Positions 8,093-18,789 of a stretch of 64,000 bases of DNA are shown here, piece by piece. The position numbers and the translations under genes were made by a program. The DNA is from Synergistaceae bacterium (GTDB lineage: Bacteria; Synergistota; Synergistia; Synergistales; Aminobacteriaceae), in NCBI GenBank assembly GCA_017450125.1, contig JAFSWZ010000010.1, positions 124,001-188,000 on the forward strand, written 5' to 3'. How positions within the stretch are numbered: the stretch's first letter is position 1; each line of letters begins with the position of its first letter. The notes under the pieces were generated by a model. It saw only the letters and a program-made list of their open reading frames with translations, was not told the DNA's origin and did no database searches.

Positions 8093-9880
8093 ATGCCTGT
8101 TCCCAGCACTGAGGAAATACGCAGGCCATTGCTTGAGGCATACAAGGGAGATTCTCCCCATTATTTCCGCATCAAGGAACTGATGAGCCTGATAGCGGAG
8201 AAGTTAGGGACGCACATAGATTCGATGTCGCCCTATGAGAGGAGAGCCCTTAAGAGCAGGATAAACGATGCCCAAGCATATTTGATGACGAACAAACTCA
8301 TCTCGAACCCATTAAAGCAGACATACATGATAACCAGACGAGGGACGGAAATTTTGGAGACGACGACAGGGATTATTGAGGACGAAGTGTTTACTGTTGC
8401 AGAGCCAGCTTCAGTGAAAGCAGAGGAGGAGCTTCCGCCGCCTGATGTTGAGGTCGTTGCCGAAGAGGAAGAGACCCCAGATGTTGAGGCCGTTGCTGTA
8501 GAGGAAGAGGCAGAGCCTGCAGATGTTGAAGTCGTCGAAGAAGCACCAGAAGAGCAGCCAGCAAATGTTGAAGCTGTCGCCATAGAGGAAGAAGCCGCAG
8601 ATGTTGAGGCTGTCGACTACGAAGCAGAGGAAGAGACCCCAGACGTTGAGGCTGTCGCCGTAGAAGAGGCAGAGCCTGCAGAGACTGAGGCTGTAGCTGT
8701 AGCGGAAGAAGCCGCAGACATTGAGGCTGTTGACGACGAAGAAGAACAACAAGCCGCAGACGTTGAGACTATTGACGATGACGCAGAAGAACAGGCCGCA
8801 GACGTTGAAGTCGTTGCTGTAGAGGAAGAGGCAGAGCCTGCAGATGTTGAAGTCGTCGAAGAAGCAGCAGAAGAGCAGCCAGCAGACGTTGAGGCCGTTG
8901 CTGTAGAGGAAGAGGCAGAGCCAGCAGATGTTGAGGCTGTCGACATAGAAGAAGAGGCAGAGCCTGCAGAGAGTGATGCTGTCGCTATAGAGGAAGAAGC
9001 CGCAGACATTGAGGCCGTCGACTACGAAGCGGAAGAAGAAGCCGCAGACGTTGAGGCTGTTGACGATGACGCAGAAGAAGAAGCCGCAGACGTTGAGGTC
9101 GTTGACGAAGCGGAAGAAACCGCCGCAGACACTGAACCTGTTGACTACGAAGCAGAAGAGCAACCGTCAGACGTTGAAGCAACGTCGGACGAGGCAGAGC
9201 CTGCAGAGCAAGAGTTCACGCCCGCCAACGACGATGAAGATATCGCACCCGCCGACACTCAGGAACTCTTCCCCGACAACATTGACTTGACCGACGAACC
9301 ACAAACTTACGATTACGAGGAAAATTCAGACATGAGTACAGAAGAACTTGAAGACTATTCACACGCAGTAACACAGTCCCTGAGCATTGATGACGTTCTC
9401 GAACGCCACAACTCCGAACTTGCCGACAATGCCCTGATGCGCGCCGCAGGCCTCTCGCCGGAAATGTTCTCCATCTTCGTGATCGACCTGCTCTCAAAGA
9501 TGGGCTACAACGCCTACCAGAACGCACGCTACACGTCCGATGCCTCTGGCAACAGCCTCATTCAGGGTGTAATCCTCGACCTCAAGACCAAGAGCAACAT
9601 CTACATTCATACCAGCAAGCTCTCTCCCGGCAGGACGGTCGGACGCGCTGATGTCAAGGACTTCGCCAGCGAACTTGCGGAGCTCGGCGGAACAGGAATC
9701 TTCGCGACAACCGGCGAGTTCTCCGAGCAGGCCGCAGTCTGTGCTCAGGATGAACGCATCATGCTCATTGACGGCCAAAAGCTGGCGACGCTCATGATTA
9801 ACCACAACTTCTGCGTGAACGTAGAGAGAGTCTTTGAGGTCAAAGAACTGGACGATGACAGTTTCTCCGAGTACGAATGA
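8093..9880 (+). CDS. Mrr-like protein with acidic tandem-repeat linker and degenerate nuclease site
   Basis: A 595-residue protein in three parts. Residues 1-95 resemble the winged-helix N-terminal domain of Mrr-type restriction proteins. Residues about 105-385 are an extremely acidic, imperfect repeat built from units such as DVEAVAVEEEAEPA. Residues about 440-590 match the Mrr catalytic fold, including IYIH, TVGRADVKDFASEL, GIFATTGEFSEQA, IMLIDGQKLATLM and a final VKELDDDSF. The catalytic residues are not conserved: the Asp expected in GIDG is Gln (IQG), and the QAK triad position reads HTSK. It is therefore probably a binding protein rather than a nuclease. No methyltransferase gene is nearby. 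It overlaps rimO by four bases (ATGA). Confidence 0.82.
   Translation: MPVPSTEEIRRPLLEAYKGDSPHYFRIKELMSLIAEKLGTHIDSMSPYERRALKSRINDAQAYLMTNKLISNPLKQTYMITRRGTEILETTTGIIEDEVFTVAEPASVKAEEELPPPDVEVVAEEEETPDVEAVAVEEEAEPADVEVVEEAPEEQPANVEAVAIEEEAADVEAVDYEAEEETPDVEAVAVEEAEPAETEAVAVAEEAADIEAVDDEEEQQAADVETIDDDAEEQAADVEVVAVEEEAEPADVEVVEEAAEEQPADVEAVAVEEEAEPADVEAVDIEEEAEPAESDAVAIEEEAADIEAVDYEAEEEAADVEAVDDDAEEEAADVEVVDEAEETAADTEPVDYEAEEQPSDVEATSDEAEPAEQEFTPANDDEDIAPADTQELFPDNIDLTDEPQTYDYEENSDMSTEELEDYSHAVTQSLSIDDVLERHNSELADNALMRAAGLSPEMFSIFVIDLLSKMGYNAYQNARYTSDASGNSLIQGVILDLKTKSNIYIHTSKLSPGRTVGRADVKDFASELAELGGTGIFATTGEFSEQAAVCAQDERIMLIDGQKLATLMINHNFCVNVERVFEVKELDDDSFSEYE
8440..9210 (+). repeat. Imperfect tandem repeat encoding an acidic Glu/Asp-rich linker
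   Basis: Roughly 14-17-codon units with a core of GAY-GTT-GAG-GCY-GTY followed by runs of GAA/GAG are repeated more than fifteen times with substitutions. The repetition also produces long open frames on the opposite strand, which are artefacts. Unit boundaries vary, so this is an ancient rather than a freshly expanded array. Confidence 0.85.
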
Positions 9881-11175
9881 GGATATACTTTGTCTCTATG
9901 GGCTGTGCCAAGAACACCGCAGACAGCGAGCACCTCACTGCACAGCTCGAAGCACTTGGCCACGTCATCACTGACACTACCGACGGTGCGGACACGGCAA
10001 TCATCAACACATGCGGCTTCATTCAGGACGCAGTGAAGGAGAACATCGACGCGATTCTTGACCTCGAGAAGCTCAAGGAGGACGGAGCCGTCAAGAGAAT
10101 CGTTGTCGCCGGATGCCTCGTGAACCGCTACGAGAAGGAATTACGCGCCGAACTTCCGACGGTTGATTTGTTCGCACGGTCTGAGGATTGGGAGAAGGTC
10201 ATAACGTTTCTTGGAGGCACGTACAACGCAAACTGTCAGTCAGTCTCGCACTCACTCACTCACACATTCTGGACGCGCTACCTCAAGGTCTCCGAAGGCT
10301 GCAACACCCTGTGTTCGTACTGCGCAATTCCCCTCATACGCGGCCGTCTCAGGAGCATTCCCGTCAAGCAGCTTCTGTCTGAAGCAAGGATGCTGTGTGC
10401 TGCCGGAGCAAAGGAGCTGTGCTTAGTCGGCCAAGACCTAACAGTTTACGGCTCTGACATCGGCACTAGTCTTCAGGAGCTCATCCGCGCCCTCAACTCT
10501 GAGCTTCCGGCAGGGACATGGTTACGGCTTCTCTACCTTCATCCTAACCGCGTCAACGAAGCATTAATTGACTTCCTGATGACGCAGGAGAAAGTCCTCC
10601 GCTACCTTGACATCCCCATACAGCACGCAGACCCCGACATTCTCGCGCGAATGAATCGCCCATGTCCGCCCGAACACATGCGCAGAATCTTCGCGTACAT
10701 CCGCGAGCTTGACCCTCTGTTTACCCTGCGCACAACGATAATGACGGGATTTCCCGGCGAGACGGATAAGAGCTTCAGCAGAGTGCTAGACTTCGTGAGT
10801 GATGTTGAGTTCGACAGGCTGGGAGCGTTCGTGTATTCGCCTGAGGAGGGCACTAAAGCGGCCAAGTTAAGCGGCAGGGTCTCGCGCAAGACAGCAGAAG
10901 CACGGTGCTCTAAGCTGATGGAGCTTCAGGCAGAGATTGCGCAGGAGAGAAGCGAACTCTTCGTTGAACGTGAAGTTGACGTGCTCGTCGAGGAGATTGA
11001 CGCAGAGGCGGACGAAGCGTGGGGAAGAAGTTACCGCGACGCGCCGGAAGTTGACGGGCTCGTGTGCGTTGAGGGAGCAGCATCAATGAGACCCGGCGAT
11101 GTTGTGCTGGCGAAGATTAACGACTGCAACGAAAACGATTTGTTTGGAGAGGTGATTAATGATGAGCGAAAGTAA
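9877..11175 (+). CDS. rimO: Ribosomal protein uS12 methylthiotransferase RimO
   Basis: A 432-residue radical SAM methylthiotransferase. The N-terminal domain has cysteines in SMGCAKNTADSE, INTCGFI and VAGCLV, and the radical SAM cluster motif is CNTLCSYCAIP near residue 145. A C-terminal TRAM-like domain ends the protein. RimO adds a methylthio group to Asp89 of ribosomal protein S12. KNTADSE rather than VNQYE, together with the C-terminal region, points to RimO rather than MiaB or MtaB. The start overlaps the Mrr-like gene by four bases and the end overlaps pgpA. Confidence 0.94.
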   Translation: MRIYFVSMGCAKNTADSEHLTAQLEALGHVITDTTDGADTAIINTCGFIQDAVKENIDAILDLEKLKEDGAVKRIVVAGCLVNRYEKELRAELPTVDLFARSEDWEKVITFLGGTYNANCQSVSHSLTHTFWTRYLKVSEGCNTLCSYCAIPLIRGRLRSIPVKQLLSEARMLCAAGAKELCLVGQDLTVYGSDIGTSLQELIRALNSELPAGTWLRLLYLHPNRVNEALIDFLMTQEKVLRYLDIPIQHADPDILARMNRPCPPEHMRRIFAYIRELDPLFTLRTTIMTGFPGETDKSFSRVLDFVSDVEFDRLGAFVYSPEEGTKAAKLSGRVSRKTAEARCSKLMELQAEIAQERSELFVEREVDVLVEEIDAEADEAWGRSYRDAPEVDGLVCVEGAASMRPGDVVLAKINDCNENDLFGEVINDERK

Positions 11176-11647
11176 ACGCTATCCCTATTACGTGTGGATT
11201 GCGAGCGTATTCGGACTGGGCTTCCTGCCTTCGGGAATGCCCGGCACTGTGAGTTCTGCGGCGGCCTGTGTGGTCAGCGCGTTCGTTGACGTGCCGATGT
11301 GGGCAATAGTTCTTGTGTCGGCCGTAGGAGTGTACGTTACCGGCAAGTCTGAGGCATACTTCGGCCAGAAAGACCCGAGCTTCCTCAACATCGATGAAGT
11401 TCCAGGAATGTGGCTGACGCTGTACCTTCTGCCGAAAGGATTCATCATTCCCGGCTTCTTCCTGTTCAGGCTGATTGACATTCTTAAGCCCTTCCCCGTC
11501 TGCACGATGGAGAAGCTACCCGGCGGCTGGGGCATAATGGCTGACGACATTCTCGGCGGCATAATGAGCAACGTAATCCTTCAGGCACTCAACGCGTACT
11601 TCTACCACGCGGGCTGGATGTATCCTCTGCTTGCGGGGGTGCTGTGA
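11159..11647 (+). CDS. pgpA: Phosphatidylglycerophosphatase A
   Basis: A 162-residue membrane protein of the PgpA family, with FGLGFLPSGMPGTVSSAAA near residue 20, KDPSFLNIDEVPGMWLTL near 75 and LFRLIDILKPFPV near 105. It dephosphorylates phosphatidylglycerol phosphate in membrane lipid synthesis. A strong GGAGAGGTGAT site lies directly upstream of two consecutive ATG codons (11159 and 11162); either may be used. It overlaps rimO and cinA at its ends. Confidence 0.93.
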   Translation: MMSESKRYPYYVWIASVFGLGFLPSGMPGTVSSAAACVVSAFVDVPMWAIVLVSAVGVYVTGKSEAYFGQKDPSFLNIDEVPGMWLTLYLLPKGFIIPGFFLFRLIDILKPFPVCTMEKLPGGWGIMADDILGGIMSNVILQALNAYFYHAGWMYPLLAGVL

Positions 11648-12864
11648 TGAGGAACGCGGTACTTGCGGCGGTCGGCGACGAACTCCTAAGCGGCGCGCGA
11701 CTCGAGAAGAACGCGTCCTTCATGGCGCATCACCTTCACAGCAAGGGCATCGAGGTTCTGCGCATCGAGGTTCTTCCCGACACTGATGAAGCGATTCACG
11801 GGCTTCTTGCACGGTGGATAGGGCACACTGACTTGCTGATTCTTTCGGGAGGTCTTGGCCCGACCCACGACGACAGAACGAGGCACGCAATCGCTTCGTA
11901 CTTGGGGTGCGGGCTGAGGGCGGAGAACGCGATGTATGACCGCGTCGTCGACAGGGTGCGCAATGACCCTCACCGTCTCTCCTACACGGAGAGGTGCAGA
12001 GACCCTCAGGCGATGATTCCCGAGAAGGCACAGGCTGTCTTCAACCCTGCAGGCTTCGCGCTGGGGATTCGCTTCGAGTCAGAAGGCACAACGGTGATAG
12101 CCCTGCCCGGCGTTCCGATGGAGTATCAGGCGATGACCCGACAAGAGCTCCCTGAAGTTTTCGCGCCGGACTCCGAGCATTGCAGTGCGTCGGTGATAAT
12201 CCTGAACATTCCCGAGATGACTATTGCCGAACGCATCCCCGAAGTCATCGGCAATTCCGCGCTTCACGTGTCGATACTTCCTGCTTTCCCGCAGGTTGAG
12301 CTGATAATCAGGGGCGAGGCTAAGGCGGTCTCTGAGGCAGAAAGAGCTGTGCGCTCGCGTTTCCGTGATGACGTTCTGCCGCAAGGCTGTGCGTCCATCG
12401 CTGAGGCAGTGCTGTACGAGGCACGTTTCAGGGGCGCAAGGATTGCGTGTGCGGAGTCGTGCACGGGCGGGCTTATCGGCGCGGCACTGACCGAGATTGC
12501 GGGGAGCTCCGACGTGTTCAACGGCTCGGCGGTAACCTACAGCAACGAGGCCAAGAGCAACATTCTGGGCGTGAAGGCCGCAACTCTGCGTGAGCACGGA
12601 GCAGTCAGCGAGGAATGTGCGCGTGAGATGGCGGAAGGTGCGCTGAGAATCTACGACGCGGATTTTACGGTGAGCGTTACGGGTATTGCCGGGCCAGACG
12701 GAGGCAGCGAGAGCAAGCCTGTAGGGACGGTGTGCTTCGGGTTTGCGTCGGACAGAGGGACGATAACGATAACACGCAGGCTTCCGGGCGGACGCGAGGA
12801 AGTGAGGACACGGACGGTACGCTTCGCGCTGTCGGAACTGTGGCGGATGATTCACGGCGCGTGA
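11644..12864 (+). CDS. cinA: CinA family nicotinamide-nucleotide amidohydrolase
   Basis: A 406-residue two-domain protein. The N-terminal MoCF-like domain (about 1-170) contains GDELLSGARLEKN and LILSGGLGPTHDD; the C-terminal amidohydrolase domain (about 250-406) contains CAESCTGGLIGAALTEIAGSSD and VTGIAGPDGG. CinA proteins hydrolyse nicotinamide mononucleotide and ADP-ribose-type substrates in pyridine nucleotide recycling. The cinA-recA neighbourhood is conserved in many bacteria. It starts in the last codons of pgpA (GTGATGA). Confidence 0.94.
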   Translation: MMRNAVLAAVGDELLSGARLEKNASFMAHHLHSKGIEVLRIEVLPDTDEAIHGLLARWIGHTDLLILSGGLGPTHDDRTRHAIASYLGCGLRAENAMYDRVVDRVRNDPHRLSYTERCRDPQAMIPEKAQAVFNPAGFALGIRFESEGTTVIALPGVPMEYQAMTRQELPEVFAPDSEHCSASVIILNIPEMTIAERIPEVIGNSALHVSILPAFPQVELIIRGEAKAVSEAERAVRSRFRDDVLPQGCASIAEAVLYEARFRGARIACAESCTGGLIGAALTEIAGSSDVFNGSAVTYSNEAKSNILGVKAATLREHGAVSEECAREMAEGALRIYDADFTVSVTGIAGPDGGSESKPVGTVCFGFASDRGTITITRRLPGGREEVRTRTVRFALSELWRMIHGA

Positions 12865-12903
12865 TGGTATACTTACAAGCTCACACAGAAAATTTACAGG
12901 AAG

Positions 12904-14052
12904 GTGATTACTCTGGCTAAAGCGGCAAAGAAAGCTCCGCAGTCCCGCGAAGAAATCCTCGAAGAAGCCTTAAGCGACATCAGGAGCAAGTTCGGCGACG
13001 GCGCAATAATGAAGCTCGGCGACACCGCCAGAAAGAACGTTGACGTTCTGTCGAGCGGAGTTCTTCCCCTTGACGTTGCTTTGGGCATAGGCGGTTACCC
13101 GAAAGGCAGGATCGTCGAGATCTACGGCCCTGAAGGCAGCGGCAAGACCACAATAGCCTTGTGCGCAATCGCTGAGGCACAGAAGGCAGGAGGCATCGCG
13201 GCATTCATCGACACGGAACACGCTCTTGACCCGCGTCTCGCGGCGACGCTCGGGGTTGACGTTCCCAACCTCTACCTGTCCCAGCCCGACAGCGGCGAAC
13301 AGGCTCTGTACATTCTTGACCAGATGGTCAGGACGGGAGCGGTTGACATTGTTGTGCTGGACTCTGTTGCTGCTCTGACTCCGCAGTCCGAGATAGATGG
13401 ACGCATAGGCGAAAGCCAGATGGGGCTTCAGGCGCGCTTGATGTCCTACTCACTGCGCAGGCTCGCGTCAATAATCTCCAAGACCAACTGCATCGTGATA
13501 TTCATCAACCAGCTCAGAGCCTTAATCTCCACCGGCTACGGGCAAGGGCCTACGGAGACCACGACAGGAGGCCGTGCGCTGAAGTTCTACTCGTCGATAA
13601 GGCTTGAGGTCAGGCGCGGCAAGAAGATCGACAAGGGCGACGTAACCATAGGCCACGAACTCTACCTGAAAGTCGTGAAGAACAAGCTCGCTCCGCCTTT
13701 CCGTGTAGGACACACCAGCCTGATTTACGGCAAAGGCATTCCGCGTGATGTCGTGGTCGTGGACATGGCGATAGACTACGGCATCATCGTGAAGAAAGGT
13801 TCATGGCTCGCGTACAAGGGCGAGACTCTCGGGCAGGGCAGGGAATCTGTCGCGCAGTTCTTGGCCGAACACAAGGACTTACAGGAAGAGATCGTGAAAG
13901 GCATAATGCAGAAGGTCGGCGAAGGTCTGGGCTACATGCCGGAGGCCGAACCGATGCAGGAAGACGCTCCCGAACTCCCCGAAGTCGACGAGATTCCTGA
14001 CGATGAAGAAGGAATGCTCGAGATTGCGGACACTGACTCGGACGCAGAATAA
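12904..14052 (+). CDS. recA: Recombinase RecA
   Basis: RecA of about 380 residues with Walker A GPEGSGKT (residues 75-82), the MAW-like NVDVLSSGVLPLDVALGIGG segment, loop L2 around QLRALISTGYGQGPTETTTGG and an acidic C-terminus. It forms the strand-exchange filament on single-stranded DNA and triggers the SOS response. The start is uncertain. The only conventional codon is GTG at 12904, but it lies inside the AAGGTGAT ribosome binding site. A CTG at 12913 has the same four-base spacing from GGTGAT as the hrcA ATG and would give a protein starting with AKAAKK. A TGG-TATACT -10 lies near 12864-12873. No LexA-type box is evident. Confidence 0.96.
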   Translation: MITLAKAAKKAPQSREEILEEALSDIRSKFGDGAIMKLGDTARKNVDVLSSGVLPLDVALGIGGYPKGRIVEIYGPEGSGKTTIALCAIAEAQKAGGIAAFIDTEHALDPRLAATLGVDVPNLYLSQPDSGEQALYILDQMVRTGAVDIVVLDSVAALTPQSEIDGRIGESQMGLQARLMSYSLRRLASIISKTNCIVIFINQLRALISTGYGQGPTETTTGGRALKFYSSIRLEVRRGKKIDKGDVTIGHELYLKVVKNKLAPPFRVGHTSLIYGKGIPRDVVVVDMAIDYGIIVKKGSWLAYKGETLGQGRESVAQFLAEHKDLQEEIVKGIMQKVGEGLGYMPEAEPMQEDAPELPEVDEIPDDEEGMLEIADTDSDAE

Positions 14053-14058
14053 CAACAA

Positions 14059-14084
14059 TCCTCCGGCTTTCGGAGGAATTTTTG
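14059..14084 (+). terminator. Rho-independent terminator after recA
   Basis: TCCTCCG (14059-14065) pairs with CGGAGGA (14071-14077) around a five-base loop, followed by ATTTTT. It sits seven bases after the recA stop and just before the convergent glycosyltransferase gene. Confidence 0.88.
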
Positions 14085-14086
14085 TA

Positions 14087-14827
14087 TCATGTCAGGAAGT
14101 ACTTCACCGTCTCAAACATCAGCCTGTAAGGATAATAAAGCCTGCTCATCCCGTACTTCCTGTGAATGCCGTAAATCTCATCAAGCCTCTTCTTGGCCTC
14201 ACGAAAACTCTTCTGCGTACTCATTCCCCCGAAAGTGAAGTTGCTTATCACTTTGTCGAGGGGAATTAATTTTTTGCCGTCAACGTACAGGTGAGTTGCG
14301 AAGTCGAAGTCATCGTGAGAGTTTATCAGCGGGTACGGGTACTCCAGCAGAATTTCTCTCCGCGAGAACGCCGCGGGGTGGCACCAGTGCGAGGTCGTCC
14401 AGAACATGCCCTTCTTTGCGTGCTTGATGATGCTGCCGGACTTCGTGATGACGTTCAGGCTTCCCCACGCTAGGTCGTAGCCTTCGCGCTCGTAGAGTTC
14501 CGCCATCGTCTGCACAGCGTCAGGCTCATACCAGTCGTCAGCGTTTATCTGCCCGACGATCTCTCCGTGTGCGAGGCGTGCTCCCTTGTTGAGTGCGTCA
14601 TACATGCCCTTGTCCGGCTCGGAAATCACCGTCATGCTCCGGCCTTCCATCGCGTTGAACCTCTCGACGTACGACCGCGTAACAGAAGCTGTGTCATCTC
14701 TCGATGCCCCGTCAATCACTATGTATTCTATGTCCCGGTATGTCTGGTTAATCACGCTCTCTATCGTCCGCGCAATTGTTGCCTCTGCGTTGAACGAGAC
14801 CGTGAGAACTGTTACAGGTACGCTCAT
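14087..14827 (-). CDS. Family 2 glycosyltransferase
   Basis: A 246-residue GT-A enzyme starting MSVPVTVLTVSFNAEATI, with VIDGASRDDT near residue 40, EPDKGMYDALNKG near 70 and the nucleotide/metal-binding NADDWYEPDAV near 95. It transfers a sugar from a nucleotide donor to an unknown acceptor, probably in polysaccharide or glycoconjugate synthesis. It is a single gene facing recA and is not attached to the glycan operon further right. An extended -10 TGCTATAAT (minus strand, plus coordinates 14860-14868) lies about 33 bases upstream of the ATG. Confidence 0.9.
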   Translation of the reverse strand: MSVPVTVLTVSFNAEATIARTIESVINQTYRDIEYIVIDGASRDDTASVTRSYVERFNAMEGRSMTVISEPDKGMYDALNKGARLAHGEIVGQINADDWYEPDAVQTMAELYEREGYDLAWGSLNVITKSGSIIKHAKKGMFWTTSHWCHPAAFSRREILLEYPYPLINSHDDFDFATHLYVDGKKLIPLDKVISNFTFGGMSTQKSFREAKKRLDEIYGIHRKYGMSRLYYPYRLMFETVKYFLT

Positions 14828-14859
14828 GAACTATTTACCTCTTCAGGAATTTTTCGCAC

Positions 14860-14868
14860 ATTATAGCA
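14860..14868 (-). promoter_or_regulatory. Extended -10 promoter for the family 2 glycosyltransferase
   Basis: TGCTATAAT on the minus strand, an exact extended -10 element. The same nonamer recurs upstream of several other genes in the window. Confidence 0.6.
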
Positions 14869-14878
14869 TTCGCTCTCA

Positions 14879-14907
14879 TTGACAATTCGGAGACCCTCTG
14901 CTAATCT
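14879..14907 (+). promoter_or_regulatory. Promoter of the hrcA-grpE-dnaK operon
   Basis: TTGACA (14879-14884, a perfect -35) and TAATCT (14902-14907) are spaced by 17 bases. The predicted start near 14914 lies just upstream of the CIRCE operator. Confidence 0.78.
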
Positions 14908-14928
14908 TATCGCCGTTCTAAAAAATTA

Positions 14929-14955
14929 ATGGCACTCAACGAGATATAGTGCTAA
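14929..14955 (+). promoter_or_regulatory. CIRCE operator (HrcA binding site)
   Basis: ATGGCACTC, nine bases, then TAGTGCTAA. This matches the CIRCE consensus TTAGCACTC-N9-GAGTGCTAA with a few mismatches and exact spacing. It lies between the promoter and the hrcA start, so HrcA should repress its own operon until heat or misfolded protein load releases it. Confidence 0.9.
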
Positions 14956-14982
14956 GACAAAATCATTCAGGAGGTGATAACA

Positions 14983-16017
14983 ATGAGAGACGGTCTGACA
15001 GAACGTCAGCTGAGCATAGTTCTTTCTGTTGTCTACGAGTACATCAAGACGGGAGAGCCCGCCGGAAGCCAAACGATTGTCCGCAAGTACATTCGTGGAC
15101 TGAGTGCCGCGACGATCCGCAACGAGATGGCAGACCTCGAGGAGATGGGTTACTTTTCCCAGCCTCACAGTTCGTCCGGCAGGCTTCCGACAGCATTAGC
15201 GTACAGGATCTATGTCAACTCGGTAACAGCACGTGCACGGAATCGCTCTCACGGAGAGGACGCGATACGCCGCGAAATTCTCGGAAGCCGCAGCGGCATT
15301 GAGGATCTGCTCAGCCAAGTTACTCACCTCATGGCAAGGCTCACCAACTGTGTGGCGGTTGCGGCTGTGCCTGCTCTCGACGGGACAAAAATACAACACA
15401 TAGACCTTGTGCCTGTCGGAGGACGCAACGTTCTCACGCTGATTATCCTTGAGGGAGGGCTTGTGCATCACTCGCAGTTCACCCTGCCGTACGACGTTGA
15501 GCCTTCGAGCCTCGAGGAACTCTCAAGCAGAATCAGCATGTTCGCCTGCGGGCACTCCTGGAACGAAGTCCGCGACGGCCTCTACAAGTACGTTGCCGAC
15601 GGCCTGAACGAAGCACGGGACTCCTGTAGGGATGCGATAAACGCTCTGGACAAGTTCCTGACCGAGCAGAACTACAAGTTCTTCAGCTCCGGCGCGAGGC
15701 ATCTGCTCGAAGTTCCGCAGTTTCAGGAGCTCTCGAGGCTTCAGGCGGTGCTTAATCTCCTCGAGCAGGAGAAGCCGTTGGCACGAATGATCGAGAAATG
15801 CCGCCACAACAGAGAAATCGAGGTTACGCTCGGGGCAGAGAACGAAGCCGAAGGCATGAAGGGCATGGAGGACAACGCAATGATTCTCATACCCGCCCGG
15901 CCAAGACAGCAGAAGGCAGTGCTCGGGCTTATAGGGCCGATGAGGATGGACTATGAACGGTCAATACATGTACTTGAGAGCGTAGCAGAAGCATTAGAGG
16001 AGGATTCAGGAAGGTGA
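14983..16017 (+). CDS. hrcA: Heat-inducible transcription repressor HrcA
   Basis: A 344-residue repressor. The N-terminal winged helix (about 1-70) has LTERQLSIVLSVVYEYIKTGEPAGSQTI and LSAATIRNEMADLEEMGY; the rest is the GAF-like and dimerisation region, with QPHSSSGRLPT near residue 62. HrcA binds CIRCE elements and depends on GroEL for activity in many bacteria. I chose the ATG at 14983 because AGGAGGTGAT lies four bases upstream; a GTG at 14974 is part of that site. It overlaps the grpE leader and is autoregulated through the operator at 14929-14955. Confidence 0.95.
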   Translation: MRDGLTERQLSIVLSVVYEYIKTGEPAGSQTIVRKYIRGLSAATIRNEMADLEEMGYFSQPHSSSGRLPTALAYRIYVNSVTARARNRSHGEDAIRREILGSRSGIEDLLSQVTHLMARLTNCVAVAAVPALDGTKIQHIDLVPVGGRNVLTLIILEGGLVHHSQFTLPYDVEPSSLEELSSRISMFACGHSWNEVRDGLYKYVADGLNEARDSCRDAINALDKFLTEQNYKFFSSGARHLLEVPQFQELSRLQAVLNLLEQEKPLARMIEKCRHNREIEVTLGAENEAEGMKGMEDNAMILIPARPRQQKAVLGLIGPMRMDYERSIHVLESVAEALEEDSGR

Positions 16018-16022
16018 ACGGC

Positions 16023-18346
<2,324 letters not shown>

Positions 18347-18361
18347 GCAGAGAAAATTATT

Positions 18362-18396
18362 TCCCCCTTTGCCAGAGACGGCGGAGGGGGATTTTT
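18362..18396. terminator. Bidirectional terminator between dnaK and the glycan operon
   Basis: TCCCCC (18362-18367) pairs with GGGGGA (18386-18391), followed by TTTTT on the plus strand. On the minus strand the same hairpin is followed by a looser T-rich stretch. It separates the two convergent operons and touches the stop codon of the HAD gene. Confidence 0.8.
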
Positions 18397-18787
18397 AGTG
18401 CTGTCTGGACTGCGCGCATATAGCCTCGAGTTCTTCGGGCGAATGCTTCAGGAACTCGTCAGGCCGTATAGTCCTGTCGTCAACGTAGAACCCTTTGTGT
18501 CCCGGCCAGACTTTGCCGTATATTATCCCGTCATAGGGTATCTGCCACTTGTCCAGCCACTCCAGCAGTATCTTGGCCGTGTGCTTGTTGATTAACCCCA
18601 TGTCTCCCTTGTAGGTGTTCATGTTCCTCGAGGTCAGAAGGATAATCCGTGCTCCGTTGGCCTTGTAGTACCTCAGTTTCTCCAGCATGTCGGGATACGG
18701 TACTAAGTCTTCGTAACGTTCATCCTTAGTCTTTATCGGGCATAATGTCCCGTCAATGTCGAACACAAAAGTGTATTCGCTGTACAA
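18395..18787 (-). CDS. Small HAD-family phosphatase (capsule biosynthesis type)
   Basis: A 130-residue HAD-fold protein with motif I FDIDGTL (residues 9-15), motif II LLTSRN (about 50-55), a conserved Lys near GKVWPGHKG and motif IV FYVDDRTI near residue 105. Such short, cap-less enzymes occur in capsule and lipooligosaccharide clusters, where they dephosphorylate a sugar phosphate intermediate. It is the last gene of the seven-gene glycan operon, two bases after the preceding gene. The substrate is not known. Confidence 0.83.
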   Translation of the reverse strand: MYSEYTFVFDIDGTLCPIKTKDERYEDLVPYPDMLEKLRYYKANGARIILLTSRNMNTYKGDMGLINKHTAKILLEWLDKWQIPYDGIIYGKVWPGHKGFYVDDRTIRPDEFLKHSPEELEAICAQSRQH

Positions 18788-18789
18788 GA

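Noticed and set aside
8411-9163. Long minus-strand open frame opposite the acidic-repeat gene
   Set aside because: It is the complement of the GAA/GAG/GTT repeat, giving a Cys/Phe/Leu-rich sequence without sense or ribosome binding site.
10249-10267. ACTC-type tetranucleotide run in rimO as a possible phase-variation repeat
   Set aside because: Fewer than four units, imperfect flanks, and inside a housekeeping gene; short serine/threonine/histidine codons explain it.
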